From assembly GCF_009602465.1 (NCBI RefSeq), contig NZ_WBKP01000006.1:1-64000 (forward strand): a DNA stretch of 64,000 bases, read 5' to 3'. Shown here piece after piece: positions 1 through 7,135 of the stretch. Origin of the DNA: Cumulibacter manganitolerans (lineage in GTDB: Bacteria > Actinomycetota > Actinomycetes > Mycobacteriales > Antricoccaceae). The notes under the pieces are model-generated. The model saw only the letters and a program-made list of their open reading frames with translations. It did no database searches and was not told where the DNA came from. The translations under genes and the position numbers were made by a program. Each line of letters begins with the position of its first letter. Within the stretch, counting starts at the first letter, position 1.

Positions 1-128
1 GGGTATCCGGCGGCGGGCGCGGTGGGCGCTCCGGCGGGCGCCGCGCCGTACAGGCGCGCGCTCGGGGCCGGGAACCGGGCGGGCTGGGGCGGGCGGGTGG
101 GCTGCGGATGACGGGGTGTGGTGTCCAT
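1..128 (-). CDS. Partial proline/alanine-rich protein N-terminus (cut by the left edge)
   Basis: An open minus-strand frame begins with ATG at 126-128 and runs off the left end, giving 42 residues that start MDTTPRHPQPTRPPQPAR and stay rich in Pro, Ala and Gly. Such N-termini are common on actinobacterial membrane proteins (RDD, DUF4190 and similar), but the folded part lies outside the window, so no function is assigned. The candidate ribosome site (GTGAGG) sits very close to the ATG, so the real start could differ. High GC keeps such frames open by chance, so the call is tentative. It would be divergent from the CoA-transferase operon. Confidence 0.4.
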   Translation of the reverse strand, partial: MDTTPRHPQPTRPPQPARFPAPSARLYGAAPAGAPTAPAAGY

Positions 129-198
129 GACCTCACGGTCCGCCGGCGCTCTTTGGATGGCCTGAGCGATCTCTAGGTGCAGCCTGTGAGACGAGTCC

Positions 199-211
199 TT
201 AGCGAGGCTAA
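199..211. promoter_or_regulatory. Perfect inverted repeat TTAGC-GAG-GCTAA upstream of the CoA transferase operon
   Basis: A perfect 5-bp inverted repeat with a 3-bp spacer lies 29 bp upstream of the ATG at 240, overlapping a possible -10 element (TAAACT at 208-213). It is well placed for a repressor operator. No cognate regulator is visible. Arms this short can occur by chance. Confidence 0.35.
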
Positions 212-239
212 ACTTCCGGTGACGAGCGGAGGAGACTGT

Positions 240-911
240 ATGGCGATCGACAAGAGAGTCGCCTCGTGCGCCGAGGCGCTCGAGGGTGTCAAGGACGGGC
301 AGACCATTCTGCTGGGCGGGTTCGGTGCGGCCGGCATGCCGGTGGACCTGATCGGCGCCCTGCTGGACTCCGGCGCGAAGGACCTGACGCTGGTCACGAA
401 CAACGCCGGTGGCGACGGCAGCCCGATCGCCACCTTGATCTGGGAGAAGCGCATCGCCCGGCTGGTGTGCTCGTATCCTCGCTCGGTGGACAACGCGCAC
501 TGGGTGCACCAGCGCTGGGTCGAGGGCGCGTTCGAGCTCGAACTGGTGCCGCAGGGCACCATGAGCGAGCGGATGCGGGCCGCAGGCGCCGGGCTGGGCG
601 GCTTCTTCACGCCGACCGCGGGCGGCACCCAGCTCGCGGAGGGCAAGGAGACGCGGATGATCAACGGCCGCGTGCACGTCCTGGAGGATCCGCTCCCGGG
701 CGACTTCGCGCTGATCAAGGCGCGGCTCGCGGACCGGTGGGGCAACCTGACCTATCACAAGGCGGCGCGCAACTTCGGCCCGACGATGGCGAGCGCCGCG
801 ACCGTCACCGTCGTGGAGGTCGACCGTTTCGTCGAGCTCGGCGAGCTCGACCCGGAGGTCATCGTGACGCCGGGCATCTTCGTCGACAAGGTTGTGGAGG
901 TGGGCGCATGA
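240..911 (+). CDS. 3-oxoacid CoA-transferase, subunit A
   Basis: Alpha subunit (223 aa) of a family I CoA transferase, which moves CoA between acyl-CoA (typically succinyl-CoA) and a 3-oxo acid such as acetoacetate or 3-oxoadipate. The start ATG at 240 follows GGAGGA at about 228-233 and yields MAIDKRVASCAEAL. The glycine-rich GGFGAAGMP at residues 26-34 is the family signature. Length matches the usual 220-235 residues. The stop overlaps the start of subunit B (ATGA at 908-911), so the two are translationally coupled. Substrate cannot be decided: ketone-body use (SCOT) and aromatic degradation (PcaI) subunits look alike. No beta-ketoadipate genes lie beside it, which slightly favours acetoacetate or a catabolic 3-oxoacid. 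Confidence 0.93.
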   Translation: MAIDKRVASCAEALEGVKDGQTILLGGFGAAGMPVDLIGALLDSGAKDLTLVTNNAGGDGSPIATLIWEKRIARLVCSYPRSVDNAHWVHQRWVEGAFELELVPQGTMSERMRAAGAGLGGFFTPTAGGTQLAEGKETRMINGRVHVLEDPLPGDFALIKARLADRWGNLTYHKAARNFGPTMASAATVTVVEVDRFVELGELDPEVIVTPGIFVDKVVEVGA

Positions 912-1552
912 GCGCGACGACCGGCTGGAGCCGACCCGAGATCGCCGCCCGCGTGGCGCAGGACATCCCGGACGGTGCGTACGTGAACCTCGGCATCGGC
1001 ATGCCGACCGCGGTCGGCAACGCGCTGCCGGCCGACAAGGAGATCCTGCTGCACTCCGAGAACGGCATCCTCGGCATGGGCCCGGCCCCGGCGCCCGGCG
1101 ACGAGGACTGGGACCTCATCAACGCGGGCAAGGAACCGATCACGCTGCTCGAGGGCGGGTCGTACTTCCACCACACCGACTCCTTCATGATCATGCGCGG
1201 CGGGCACCTCGACGTGTCGGTGCTCGGTGGCTTCGAGGTCGCGATGAACGGCGACCTGGCGAACTGGTCGACCGGTGACCAGTCCCGCCTGCCGGGCGTC
1301 GGCGGCGCGATGGATCTCGCGGTCGGCGCGAAGAAGGTGTACGTGACGATGACGCACACCGACGCGAAGGGCCGCAGCAAGCTCGTCGAGCGGTGCCAGT
1401 ACCCGCTCACCGCGATGACGGTCGTCGACCGGGTGTACACCGACCTGGGCGTGTTCGCCGTCGCCGGGGACGGCTTCGAGGTGCTCGAGCTGGCGCCGGG
1501 CATCGACCTCGACTACGCCAAGGACCGGACCGCCGCGCCGCTGCGCGGCTGA
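908..1552 (+). CDS. 3-oxoacid CoA-transferase, subunit B (catalytic)
   Basis: Beta subunit (214 aa) carrying the catalytic glutamate. The LLHSENGILGMGP motif places Glu51 as the residue that forms the glutamyl-CoA thioester in family I transferases. Further conserved stretches include NLGIGMPT (28-35) and a C-terminal LELAPGID. It overlaps subunit A by four bases (ATGA) and is the last gene of the pair, since the following genes run on the other strand. It forms the alpha2beta2 cytosolic enzyme with subunit A. The stop at 1550-1552 is 7 bp from the convergent deacetylase stop. Confidence 0.94.
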   Translation: MSATTGWSRPEIAARVAQDIPDGAYVNLGIGMPTAVGNALPADKEILLHSENGILGMGPAPAPGDEDWDLINAGKEPITLLEGGSYFHHTDSFMIMRGGHLDVSVLGGFEVAMNGDLANWSTGDQSRLPGVGGAMDLAVGAKKVYVTMTHTDAKGRSKLVERCQYPLTAMTVVDRVYTDLGVFAVAGDGFEVLELAPGIDLDYAKDRTAAPLRG

Positions 1553-1559
1553 GCCGCTC

Positions 1560-2294
1560 TCACCAGGGGCGTAGCGAGACCCGGGTGACGATCGGCTCGC
1601 GCTGGCCGCCGCTGTGCACGACGTCCGACCCGACCACCGTCAGCTGGGTGCGGTGCGCCCGCAGCGCGTGCTGGACCAGCGCCAGGTGGCGCCGACCGTC
1701 GACGACGACCGGGTCGTCGTCGCCGGGCTCGCGACGCACGACGTACATCGGCACGCCCGTGGTGCGGCAGGCGACGGCGGTCGCCTCGTGGCAGCGCACG
1801 TGGTCGGGGTGACCGTATCCGCCGTCGGCGTCGTACGTGACGACCACGTCCGCGCCGAACGCGGCGATCGCGGCCGCCACGTCGGCCGCGACCTCCTCGA
1901 GCGGCGCGGCCGTGAGGGCGTCCTCGGACGCGTCGTCCGCCGGCCCGGCCAGCCCCGGACGGACCCAGCGCATCCCGGAGTCCTCGTAGCGACGCGCGGG
2001 GCGCTCGGGTGCGCGAGCGCCCGGGCCGCCGAGGTACGCCCGCCAGGCGATGCCCAGACGGTCCGCGGCGGCCTGCAGCTCGCCCTCGCGGATCGCGCTG
2101 AGCCGCTGGACCTGCCCCGGGTCCAGCACGCCCTCGACGATCTCGCCCCGCTCGCCGCGCGAGGACGTCACGAGCCCGACCGTGACGCCCCGCTCCACCA
2201 GATCGGCGATCAGCACGCCGGTGGCCAGCGTCTCGTCGTCGGGGTGCGCGTGGACCATCAGCACCCGCCGGGCGGACTCCCAGGCTTCGGTCAT
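1560..2294 (-). CDS. MshB-like GlcNAc-type (PIG-L/LmbE) zinc deacetylase
   Basis: A 244-residue PIG-L family deacetylase. AHPDDE (16-21) supplies His17, the likely base Asp19 and the ligand Asp20, and GHPDHV (161-166) supplies the third zinc ligand His165. YLGG, EDSGM and VVTYDADGGYGHPDHV closely follow mycobacterial MshB, which deacetylates GlcNAc-Ins during mycothiol synthesis. It is shorter than M. tuberculosis MshB (303 aa) and lacks the C-terminal extension. Its start at 2294 overlaps the stop of the upstream MshA-like glycosyltransferase (ATGA at 2291-2294), so the two are coupled. Substrate could be GlcNAc-Ins or another GlcNAc conjugate. A second mycothiol set elsewhere in the genome cannot be excluded. 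Confidence 0.85.
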   Translation of the reverse strand: MTEAWESARRVLMVHAHPDDETLATGVLIADLVERGVTVGLVTSSRGERGEIVEGVLDPGQVQRLSAIREGELQAAADRLGIAWRAYLGGPGARAPERPARRYEDSGMRWVRPGLAGPADDASEDALTAAPLEEVAADVAAAIAAFGADVVVTYDADGGYGHPDHVRCHEATAVACRTTGVPMYVVRREPGDDDPVVVDGRRHLALVQHALRAHRTQLTVVGSDVVHSGGQREPIVTRVSLRPW

Positions 2295-3478
2295 CGGCGC
2301 TCCACGAGCGATCGCAGCACGCGCTCGACGCCGTCGGCGGAGTGCTCCCAGTCGAAGTGGGCGGCGTGCTCGATCGCTCCGGCGACCAGCGCCTCGTACG
2401 CCGCACGGTCGGTCAGCAGCCGCTCGATCTCGGCTCCCCACGCCTGCGGGTCCCGGGTCGCCAGCAATGTCCCGGAGCGTCCGTCGGCGACCGACTCGCG
2501 CAGACCGCCGGAGCCCGAGGCGATCACCGGCGTGCCGCACGCGGCCGACTCGAGGGCGACCAGCCCGAACGTCTCGGAGTACGACGGGACGACCGTGAGC
2601 GCCGCCTCTGCGAAGAACCGGGCCAGCCCCATGCGGTCGAAGGAGCCGATGAAGTGCACCGCGCCCCCGAGCCCCAGCCGGGAGACGAGGGTGGACAGGC
2701 TGCCGCGGTAGTCGGCGAAGTCCTGGGAGACGTCGCCGGCGATCCACAGCTCGGGACGGTGCTCCGGGGCGACCTCCGCGAGGGCGCGGATGGCGAGGTC
2801 GGGTGCCTTCAACGGCTGGAGTCGAGCGGCGAAGGCGATGTACCGGTGGTGGCGTCGCTCGCGGACCGGCCGGAAGATGTCGTGGTCCACCCCCGGAGGC
2901 ACGATGTGCACCTTCTCCGGAGGCGCGCCCAGCCGGGTGCGCACGGTGCTCGCCTCCGCCTCGCTGATCGCGATGATCGCGTCGGACTCGCGAGCCAGCC
3001 GCCGCTCACCGGGTTCGCGGCCCGGCGACTCCGGCGGCTCGCCCTCCGCCAGGTCGGCGCCGACCGGGGCCGCGATCGAGTGGTAGCTCTGCGCGTGCGG
3101 CACGCCCCAGGTGCGCGCCACCGGCAGCGCGGCGATGCCGGACATCCAGTGCTGCGAGACGACGACGTCGTACGGCTCGAGCGTCGCCAGCTCGGCGGCG
3201 AACTCGCCGATCACGGCCTCCTGCGCGCTCTTGGCCATGGCGTGCGGCGGACCCGCGTCCAGCAGCCGCAGCGCGACGCCCGGCGCGAGATGCGACGTCG
3301 CGGGGCTCGCCGGATCGGCGCGACGGGTGATGAGGTCGACGCGGTGCCCGAGGCGCCCGAGCGCGACGGCCTGGTTGAGCTCCACGATGTTCATGCCGCC
3401 GGCGTCCCCGGTCCCGGGGTCGTCGGTCGGCGAGGTATGCAGAGACACGTAGGCGATCCGCAGGGGGCGAGACTTCAC
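2291..3478 (-). CDS. MshA-like GT4 glycosyltransferase
   Basis: A 395-residue retaining GT-B glycosyltransferase. The N-terminal HTSP....GTGDAGGMN (about 14-30) is the signature of MshA, which joins UDP-GlcNAc to inositol-3-phosphate in mycothiol synthesis, and of related sucrose-phosphate-synthase-like GT4 enzymes. The C-terminal half has SYSETFGLVALES, the usual GT4 E-x7-E nucleotide-sugar site. The GTG start at 3476-3478 gives MKSRPLRIAYVSLHTSP. It is shorter than typical MshA (about 420-480 aa). It shares a 4-base overlap with the downstream MshB-like deacetylase, so the pair probably makes and then deacetylates one GlcNAc-containing product. It is divergent from the amidase operon. Confidence 0.85.
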   Translation of the reverse strand: MKSRPLRIAYVSLHTSPTDDPGTGDAGGMNIVELNQAVALGRLGHRVDLITRRADPASPATSHLAPGVALRLLDAGPPHAMAKSAQEAVIGEFAAELATLEPYDVVVSQHWMSGIAALPVARTWGVPHAQSYHSIAAPVGADLAEGEPPESPGREPGERRLARESDAIIAISEAEASTVRTRLGAPPEKVHIVPPGVDHDIFRPVRERRHHRYIAFAARLQPLKAPDLAIRALAEVAPEHRPELWIAGDVSQDFADYRGSLSTLVSRLGLGGAVHFIGSFDRMGLARFFAEAALTVVPSYSETFGLVALESAACGTPVIASGSGGLRESVADGRSGTLLATRDPQAWGAEIERLLTDRAAYEALVAGAIEHAAHFDWEHSADGVERVLRSLVERR

Positions 3479-3579
3479 CCACGCACTGTATATGTGCTTG
3501 TACTTTCAACTACGGTTGCGGGCGTCTCGGGCCGCTTGGCACGATTCGCGATACGCCGATCCCCACCTCGGAGGCCATC

Positions 3580-3780
3580 GTGGACTTTCCTGCCCGAACC
3601 AGCACCGCGGGCGCGGCGCTGACCCACCTGAGCGCGCACGCACGGCTGTCGCTGGCCGCCGACCGGCACGAGCTCGTCGCCCCAATGCTCGACCTGGTCA
3701 GCGAGCTGTTCGATCAGCTCGACGACCTCGACCTGGCCGAGACGCCGGTCGCCACCGCGTTCGATGCGAGGTGGGAGTGA
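3580..3780 (+). CDS. Small AtzG/GatC-like amidase partner
   Basis: A 66-residue ORF that starts at GTG 3580 behind a strong GGAGG (3570-3574) and ends TGATG into the amidase ATG at 3780. The sequence is mostly helical with acidic leucine-rich stretches and a C-terminal TPVATAFDARW. This resembles AtzG/DUF4089 small proteins, which bind AtzE-type amidases much as GatC binds GatA. The ATG-less start, good ribosome site and 1-base overlap argue that it is real and cotranslated. Function is inferred from size and position, so it could be a diverged GatC-like chaperone subunit. Confidence 0.7.
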   Translation: MDFPARTSTAGAALTHLSAHARLSLAADRHELVAPMLDLVSELFDQLDDLDLAETPVATAFDARWE

Positions 3781-5177
3781 TGAGCGAGCCGTACGAGCTC
3801 AGCGCCACCGAGGCGGCGGCGCAGATCAAGGCGAAGGCGTTGTCGCCGGTCGAGCTGGTCGATTCGGTGCTCGACCGCATCGCGGCGGTCGACGACCGGG
3901 TCCACGCCTTCGTGACCGTGACCGCCGAGCACGCGCGCGACGCGGCACGGCGCGCCGAGCAGGAGATCGGCCGCGGCGACTACCGCGGTCCGCTGCACGG
4001 CATCACCGTCGGCGTCAAGGACCTCGTCGAGACGGCCGGCGTCCCCACCACCTCGAGCAGCAAGAGCCGCAGCGACTACGTCCCGACGTCCGACGCGGCG
4101 ATCGTGCGGCGCCTGCAGGGGGCGGGCGCGATCATGGTCGGCAAGACGCACACGCACGAGTTCGCGTTCGGCGTGATCACGCCGACCACCCGCAACCCCT
4201 GGAACACCGACCACATTCCGGGAGGCTCCAGCGGCGGGTCGGGCGCGGCGCTCGCCGCCGGGATGTGCCAGCTGGCCGTCGGCACCGACACCGGCGGCTC
4301 GATCCGCATCCCGTCGTCGGTCAACGGCGTCGTGGGGCTCAAGCCTACGTACGGCCGGGTGTCGCGCACCGGTATCGCCTCCTTGAGCTGGGCGCTGGAC
4401 CACGTCGGCCCGATGGCGCGCACGGTCGCGGACGCCGCGGCGATGCTGCAGGCGGTCGCCGGCTACGACCGCAGCGATCCGGCCACCGTCGACGTCGCCG
4501 TGCCGGATTACTCCGCGGCCCTCGACGGCGGGGTGGGCGACCTGACGATCGGCGTCCCGACGAACTACTTCTTCGACGGCGTCGACCCGCAGGTCGAGTC
4601 CGCCGTGCGCGCCGCGATCGAGCGGCTCGCGGGACTCGGCGCGACGGTGCGCGAGGTCGAGATTCCGCTGCCGACCGCCTACATGCCGGCAGAGTACGCG
4701 ATCTTCCTCGCCGAGGCGAGCGCCTACCACCAGCAACGCCTGCGCGAGCGCGGCGAGGACATCGAGCACGACGTGCGGCTGCTGCTGGAGGTCGGCGAGA
4801 TGGTGCTGGCAACCGACTACATCAAGGCGCTACGCGCGCGAACCCTCCTGCAGGACGGCTGGCGCGACCTGTTCGCGGCCAACGGGCTGGACCTCATCGC
4901 CGCCCCGACGCTCCCCCAGGTCGCGGCGCGCGTCGGGCAGCAGGAGTTCGCCGGCGACCCGGGAGAGCCGGTCATCAACGCCTACGTGCGCACCAGCGCG
5001 CCGGGCAACCTCACCGGCCTGCCCGCGGCCTCCGTGCCGTGCGGGTTCAACGACGCCGGTCTGCCCATCGGCCTGCAGCTGATCGGCCGGCCGTTCGCCG
5101 AGCCCACGGTGCTGCGCGCGGCGGCCGCGGTCGAGGAGCCCGGACGGCCCACCGGCGGTCTGCCGCCGCTCGGCTGA
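3780..5177 (+). CDS. Amidase signature family hydrolase (AtzE/GatA-like)
   Basis: A 465-residue amidase. The Ser-cisSer-Lys triad is visible as Lys80 (GVKDLVET), Ser150 in PGGSSGGSG and the nucleophile Ser174 in TDTGGSIR. Length fits AtzE and GatA. Starting at ATG 3780 makes it overlap the stop of the AtzG-like ORF, so they form a two-gene operon. It is more likely a catabolic or biuret/allophanate-type amide hydrolase than the tRNA amidotransferase, because no GatB follows. The actual substrate cannot be read from sequence. A phosphotransferase follows 41 bp downstream on the same strand, with its own possible promoter. Confidence 0.88.
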   Translation: MSEPYELSATEAAAQIKAKALSPVELVDSVLDRIAAVDDRVHAFVTVTAEHARDAARRAEQEIGRGDYRGPLHGITVGVKDLVETAGVPTTSSSKSRSDYVPTSDAAIVRRLQGAGAIMVGKTHTHEFAFGVITPTTRNPWNTDHIPGGSSGGSGAALAAGMCQLAVGTDTGGSIRIPSSVNGVVGLKPTYGRVSRTGIASLSWALDHVGPMARTVADAAAMLQAVAGYDRSDPATVDVAVPDYSAALDGGVGDLTIGVPTNYFFDGVDPQVESAVRAAIERLAGLGATVREVEIPLPTAYMPAEYAIFLAEASAYHQQRLRERGEDIEHDVRLLLEVGEMVLATDYIKALRARTLLQDGWRDLFAANGLDLIAAPTLPQVAARVGQQEFAGDPGEPVINAYVRTSAPGNLTGLPAASVPCGFNDAGLPIGLQLIGRPFAEPTVLRAAAAVEEPGRPTGGLPPLG

Positions 5178-5218
5178 CCCCGGTCCCTAGCAAGCGTTCG
5201 GTCGGTTATTGTCTAGCC

Positions 5219-6250
5219 ATGCCTGACTCAGCCACCATCGCCGGTATCGACCGGGACGCCGTCACCCGCTGGCTCGCCGACAACGTCGAGGGCTTCACCG
5301 GACCTGCAGAGTTCACCCTGATCGCGGGCGGCCGGTCCAACCTGACCTACCTCGTCACCGACGCCGCGGGCACGAAGATGGCACTGCGGCGTCCGCCGAC
5401 CGGCAGCGTGCTCGAGTCGGCGCACGACATGAGCCGCGAGTGGAAGTTCGTCTCCGCGCTGCGCGGGACCGGCGTGCCGGTGGCGCAGCCGCTGGCCTTC
5501 TGCTCCGACCACGACGTCACCGGCGCCGACTTCTACGCGATGGAGTACATCGACGGCATCGTCCTCGGCGACGCGGCAGCCGCCGAGAAGCTTCCGATGG
5601 AGTCGCGCAAGCACGCCAGCGAGCAGGCCGCCGACGTGCTCGCCGCGCTGCACTCCCTCGACGTCAACACCCTCGACGTCCCGGGCTCGCGCAAGACCAC
5701 GGGCTACATCGCCCGGCAGGTGGAGCGCTGGACCGCCCAGGTGCAGGCGGTGATGCCGCCGGAGACCGACCAGGTCGTGCGCATCGCGCAGCGGCTGGTG
5801 GACGACGTACCGCCGCAGGTCACCGGAATCGCGCACGGCGACTACCGCATCGGCAACCTCTCGTTCGACGCGCAGGGCAACATCCTCGCCATCTTCGACT
5901 GGGAGCTCGCGACCGTCGGCGACTGCATGGCCGACCTCGGCTGGATGCTCAGCACCTGGGGCGAGCCGGGCGAGTCGTCGTTCGCCGCGACGACGTCCAC
6001 GCCGACCCAGGCCGGCGGCTTCCTGACCCGGCGCGAGGTCGCCGAGCGGTACGCCGCGGCGAGCGGCCACGACATCTCCCGCCTCGACTACTACGTCGCC
6101 TTCCAGCGCTGGCGGGGCGCGTGCATCCAGCTCGGCGTCCGGCATCGTTACCAGGTCGGCGCCATGGGCGACGACGGCTACGACTTCCGGGTGCTCGACC
6201 AGACCATCGCCGGGGCGCTCGCCGCGGCGGAGTCCGACCTGGCCGGATAG
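5219..6250 (+). CDS. APH-like phosphotransferase (ACAD10/11-kinase or LvaA-like)
   Basis: A 343-residue protein-kinase-like phosphotransferase. It has the ATP-site GGRSNLTYLV (37-46), the catalytic-loop motif HGDYRIGN (206-213) and the metal-binding IFDWE (225-229). This subgroup is found beside acyl-CoA dehydrogenases in Actinobacteria. Its animal and Pseudomonas relatives (ACAD10/11 kinase domain, LvaA) phosphorylate hydroxyacyl-CoA substrates. No acyl-CoA dehydrogenase is immediately adjacent here, unlike the two paralogues at 19.7 and 26.6 kb. The ATG at 5219 lies just after a TAG-rich leader (5180-5218) that includes CAAGCGTTCGGTCGG, a possible TetR-type half-site. Aminoglycoside resistance is unlikely from context. 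Confidence 0.85.
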   Translation: MPDSATIAGIDRDAVTRWLADNVEGFTGPAEFTLIAGGRSNLTYLVTDAAGTKMALRRPPTGSVLESAHDMSREWKFVSALRGTGVPVAQPLAFCSDHDVTGADFYAMEYIDGIVLGDAAAAEKLPMESRKHASEQAADVLAALHSLDVNTLDVPGSRKTTGYIARQVERWTAQVQAVMPPETDQVVRIAQRLVDDVPPQVTGIAHGDYRIGNLSFDAQGNILAIFDWELATVGDCMADLGWMLSTWGEPGESSFAATTSTPTQAGGFLTRREVAERYAAASGHDISRLDYYVAFQRWRGACIQLGVRHRYQVGAMGDDGYDFRVLDQTIAGALAAAESDLAG

Positions 6251-6292
6251 GCCGCCCTCGACCCTGCCGATGCTGCGGGAGGTATGAGCCCG

Positions 6293-7135
6293 CTACAGCG
6301 CGGGTTCGGCCTTCGCGTAGGCCTTCTGCGCCGTCGTGGCCAGCAACGCCTTCAGCTCGGCCGGCTGGTCGGTGGCACCGGTGAGCGCCAGCGCGACGAC
6401 CGTGCCGTTCTTCGTGATCGACACGTTCCCGGTCACGGTGGTGATCGCGCCGCCGCCGACGTTGACGGTCTGCGTGAGGAACGCACCGGTCGACGCCTCG
6501 CCGAGCTGCAGCGAGAGCGGCTCGATGGTGATCTTCGCCTGGGTCGGGCCGGTCGTCGCCGTCACGGTCGGGCAGCCGGCCAGGCCCGCGTCGTCGACGA
6601 CGTACGCCGCGGCGTCGGGCGCCTTCACGATGGCCTCGGTGAGGAGCTGGCCGGTGCTCGAGGCGAACCCTTGCACGGCGCCGGTGCTCATGGCCTGGTA
6701 GATGCCGGATGCGCGGGTGATGAGCGACTTGACGATCGCCTCGCACTGGGCCGGCTGGACGGCGAGCGCCGCGGTTGCGGCCGAGGCGGACTCCGCCTGG
6801 GCCGCCGCCTGCTCGAGGTCGCCCTTGGACGTCTGGGCGAAGCCCGGGACGTCGCCGCCGGCGAGCAGCGCCGGCTCGAGGGGTCCGGCGGTACCGGTCG
6901 CCGTCACGGTGCCGTGCGCCTCGTCCGCCGCGCTGTTGGTCGGCGCCGCCGAGGGCGCCCCAGGAGTGCTCTGCGCCGTCGGCTCCGCGCCGGTGGCCGA
7001 GGAGGCCGCGGCCGGTGCCGTCGTGGCCGGTGCGTCGGCGGACGGCGCCCCCGTGGTGCACGATGCGAGGAGCACGCTGGACGCCGCCGCGATCGCCGTG
7101 ACGGCGAGGGCGCTCCGCGCGGCGCAGCGGGTCAT
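6293..7135 (-). CDS. Secreted lipoprotein with Ala/Thr/Ser/Pro linker (wall-module 1 partner)
   Basis: A 280-residue lipoprotein. A hydrophobic signal ends in a lipobox LLASC with Cys26. An Ala/Pro/Ser/Thr linker (about 28-80) follows, then a globular domain of unknown family containing two further cysteines (QPAQCEAIV and AGCPTVT). The C-terminal part, with GNVSITKNGTVVALALTGATD, resembles the layout of the other lipoprotein at 42619-43311 but the two are not clearly alignable. The start at 7135 overlaps the stop of the upstream M23 peptidase (ATGA at 7132-7135), so the two are coupled. It probably sits on the outer face of the membrane and may help place or regulate the peptidase. Function not recognised. 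Confidence 0.8.
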   Translation of the reverse strand: MTRCAARSALAVTAIAAASSVLLASCTTGAPSADAPATTAPAAASSATGAEPTAQSTPGAPSAAPTNSAADEAHGTVTATGTAGPLEPALLAGGDVPGFAQTSKGDLEQAAAQAESASAATAALAVQPAQCEAIVKSLITRASGIYQAMSTGAVQGFASSTGQLLTEAIVKAPDAAAYVVDDAGLAGCPTVTATTGPTQAKITIEPLSLQLGEASTGAFLTQTVNVGGGAITTVTGNVSITKNGTVVALALTGATDQPAELKALLATTAQKAYAKAEPAL

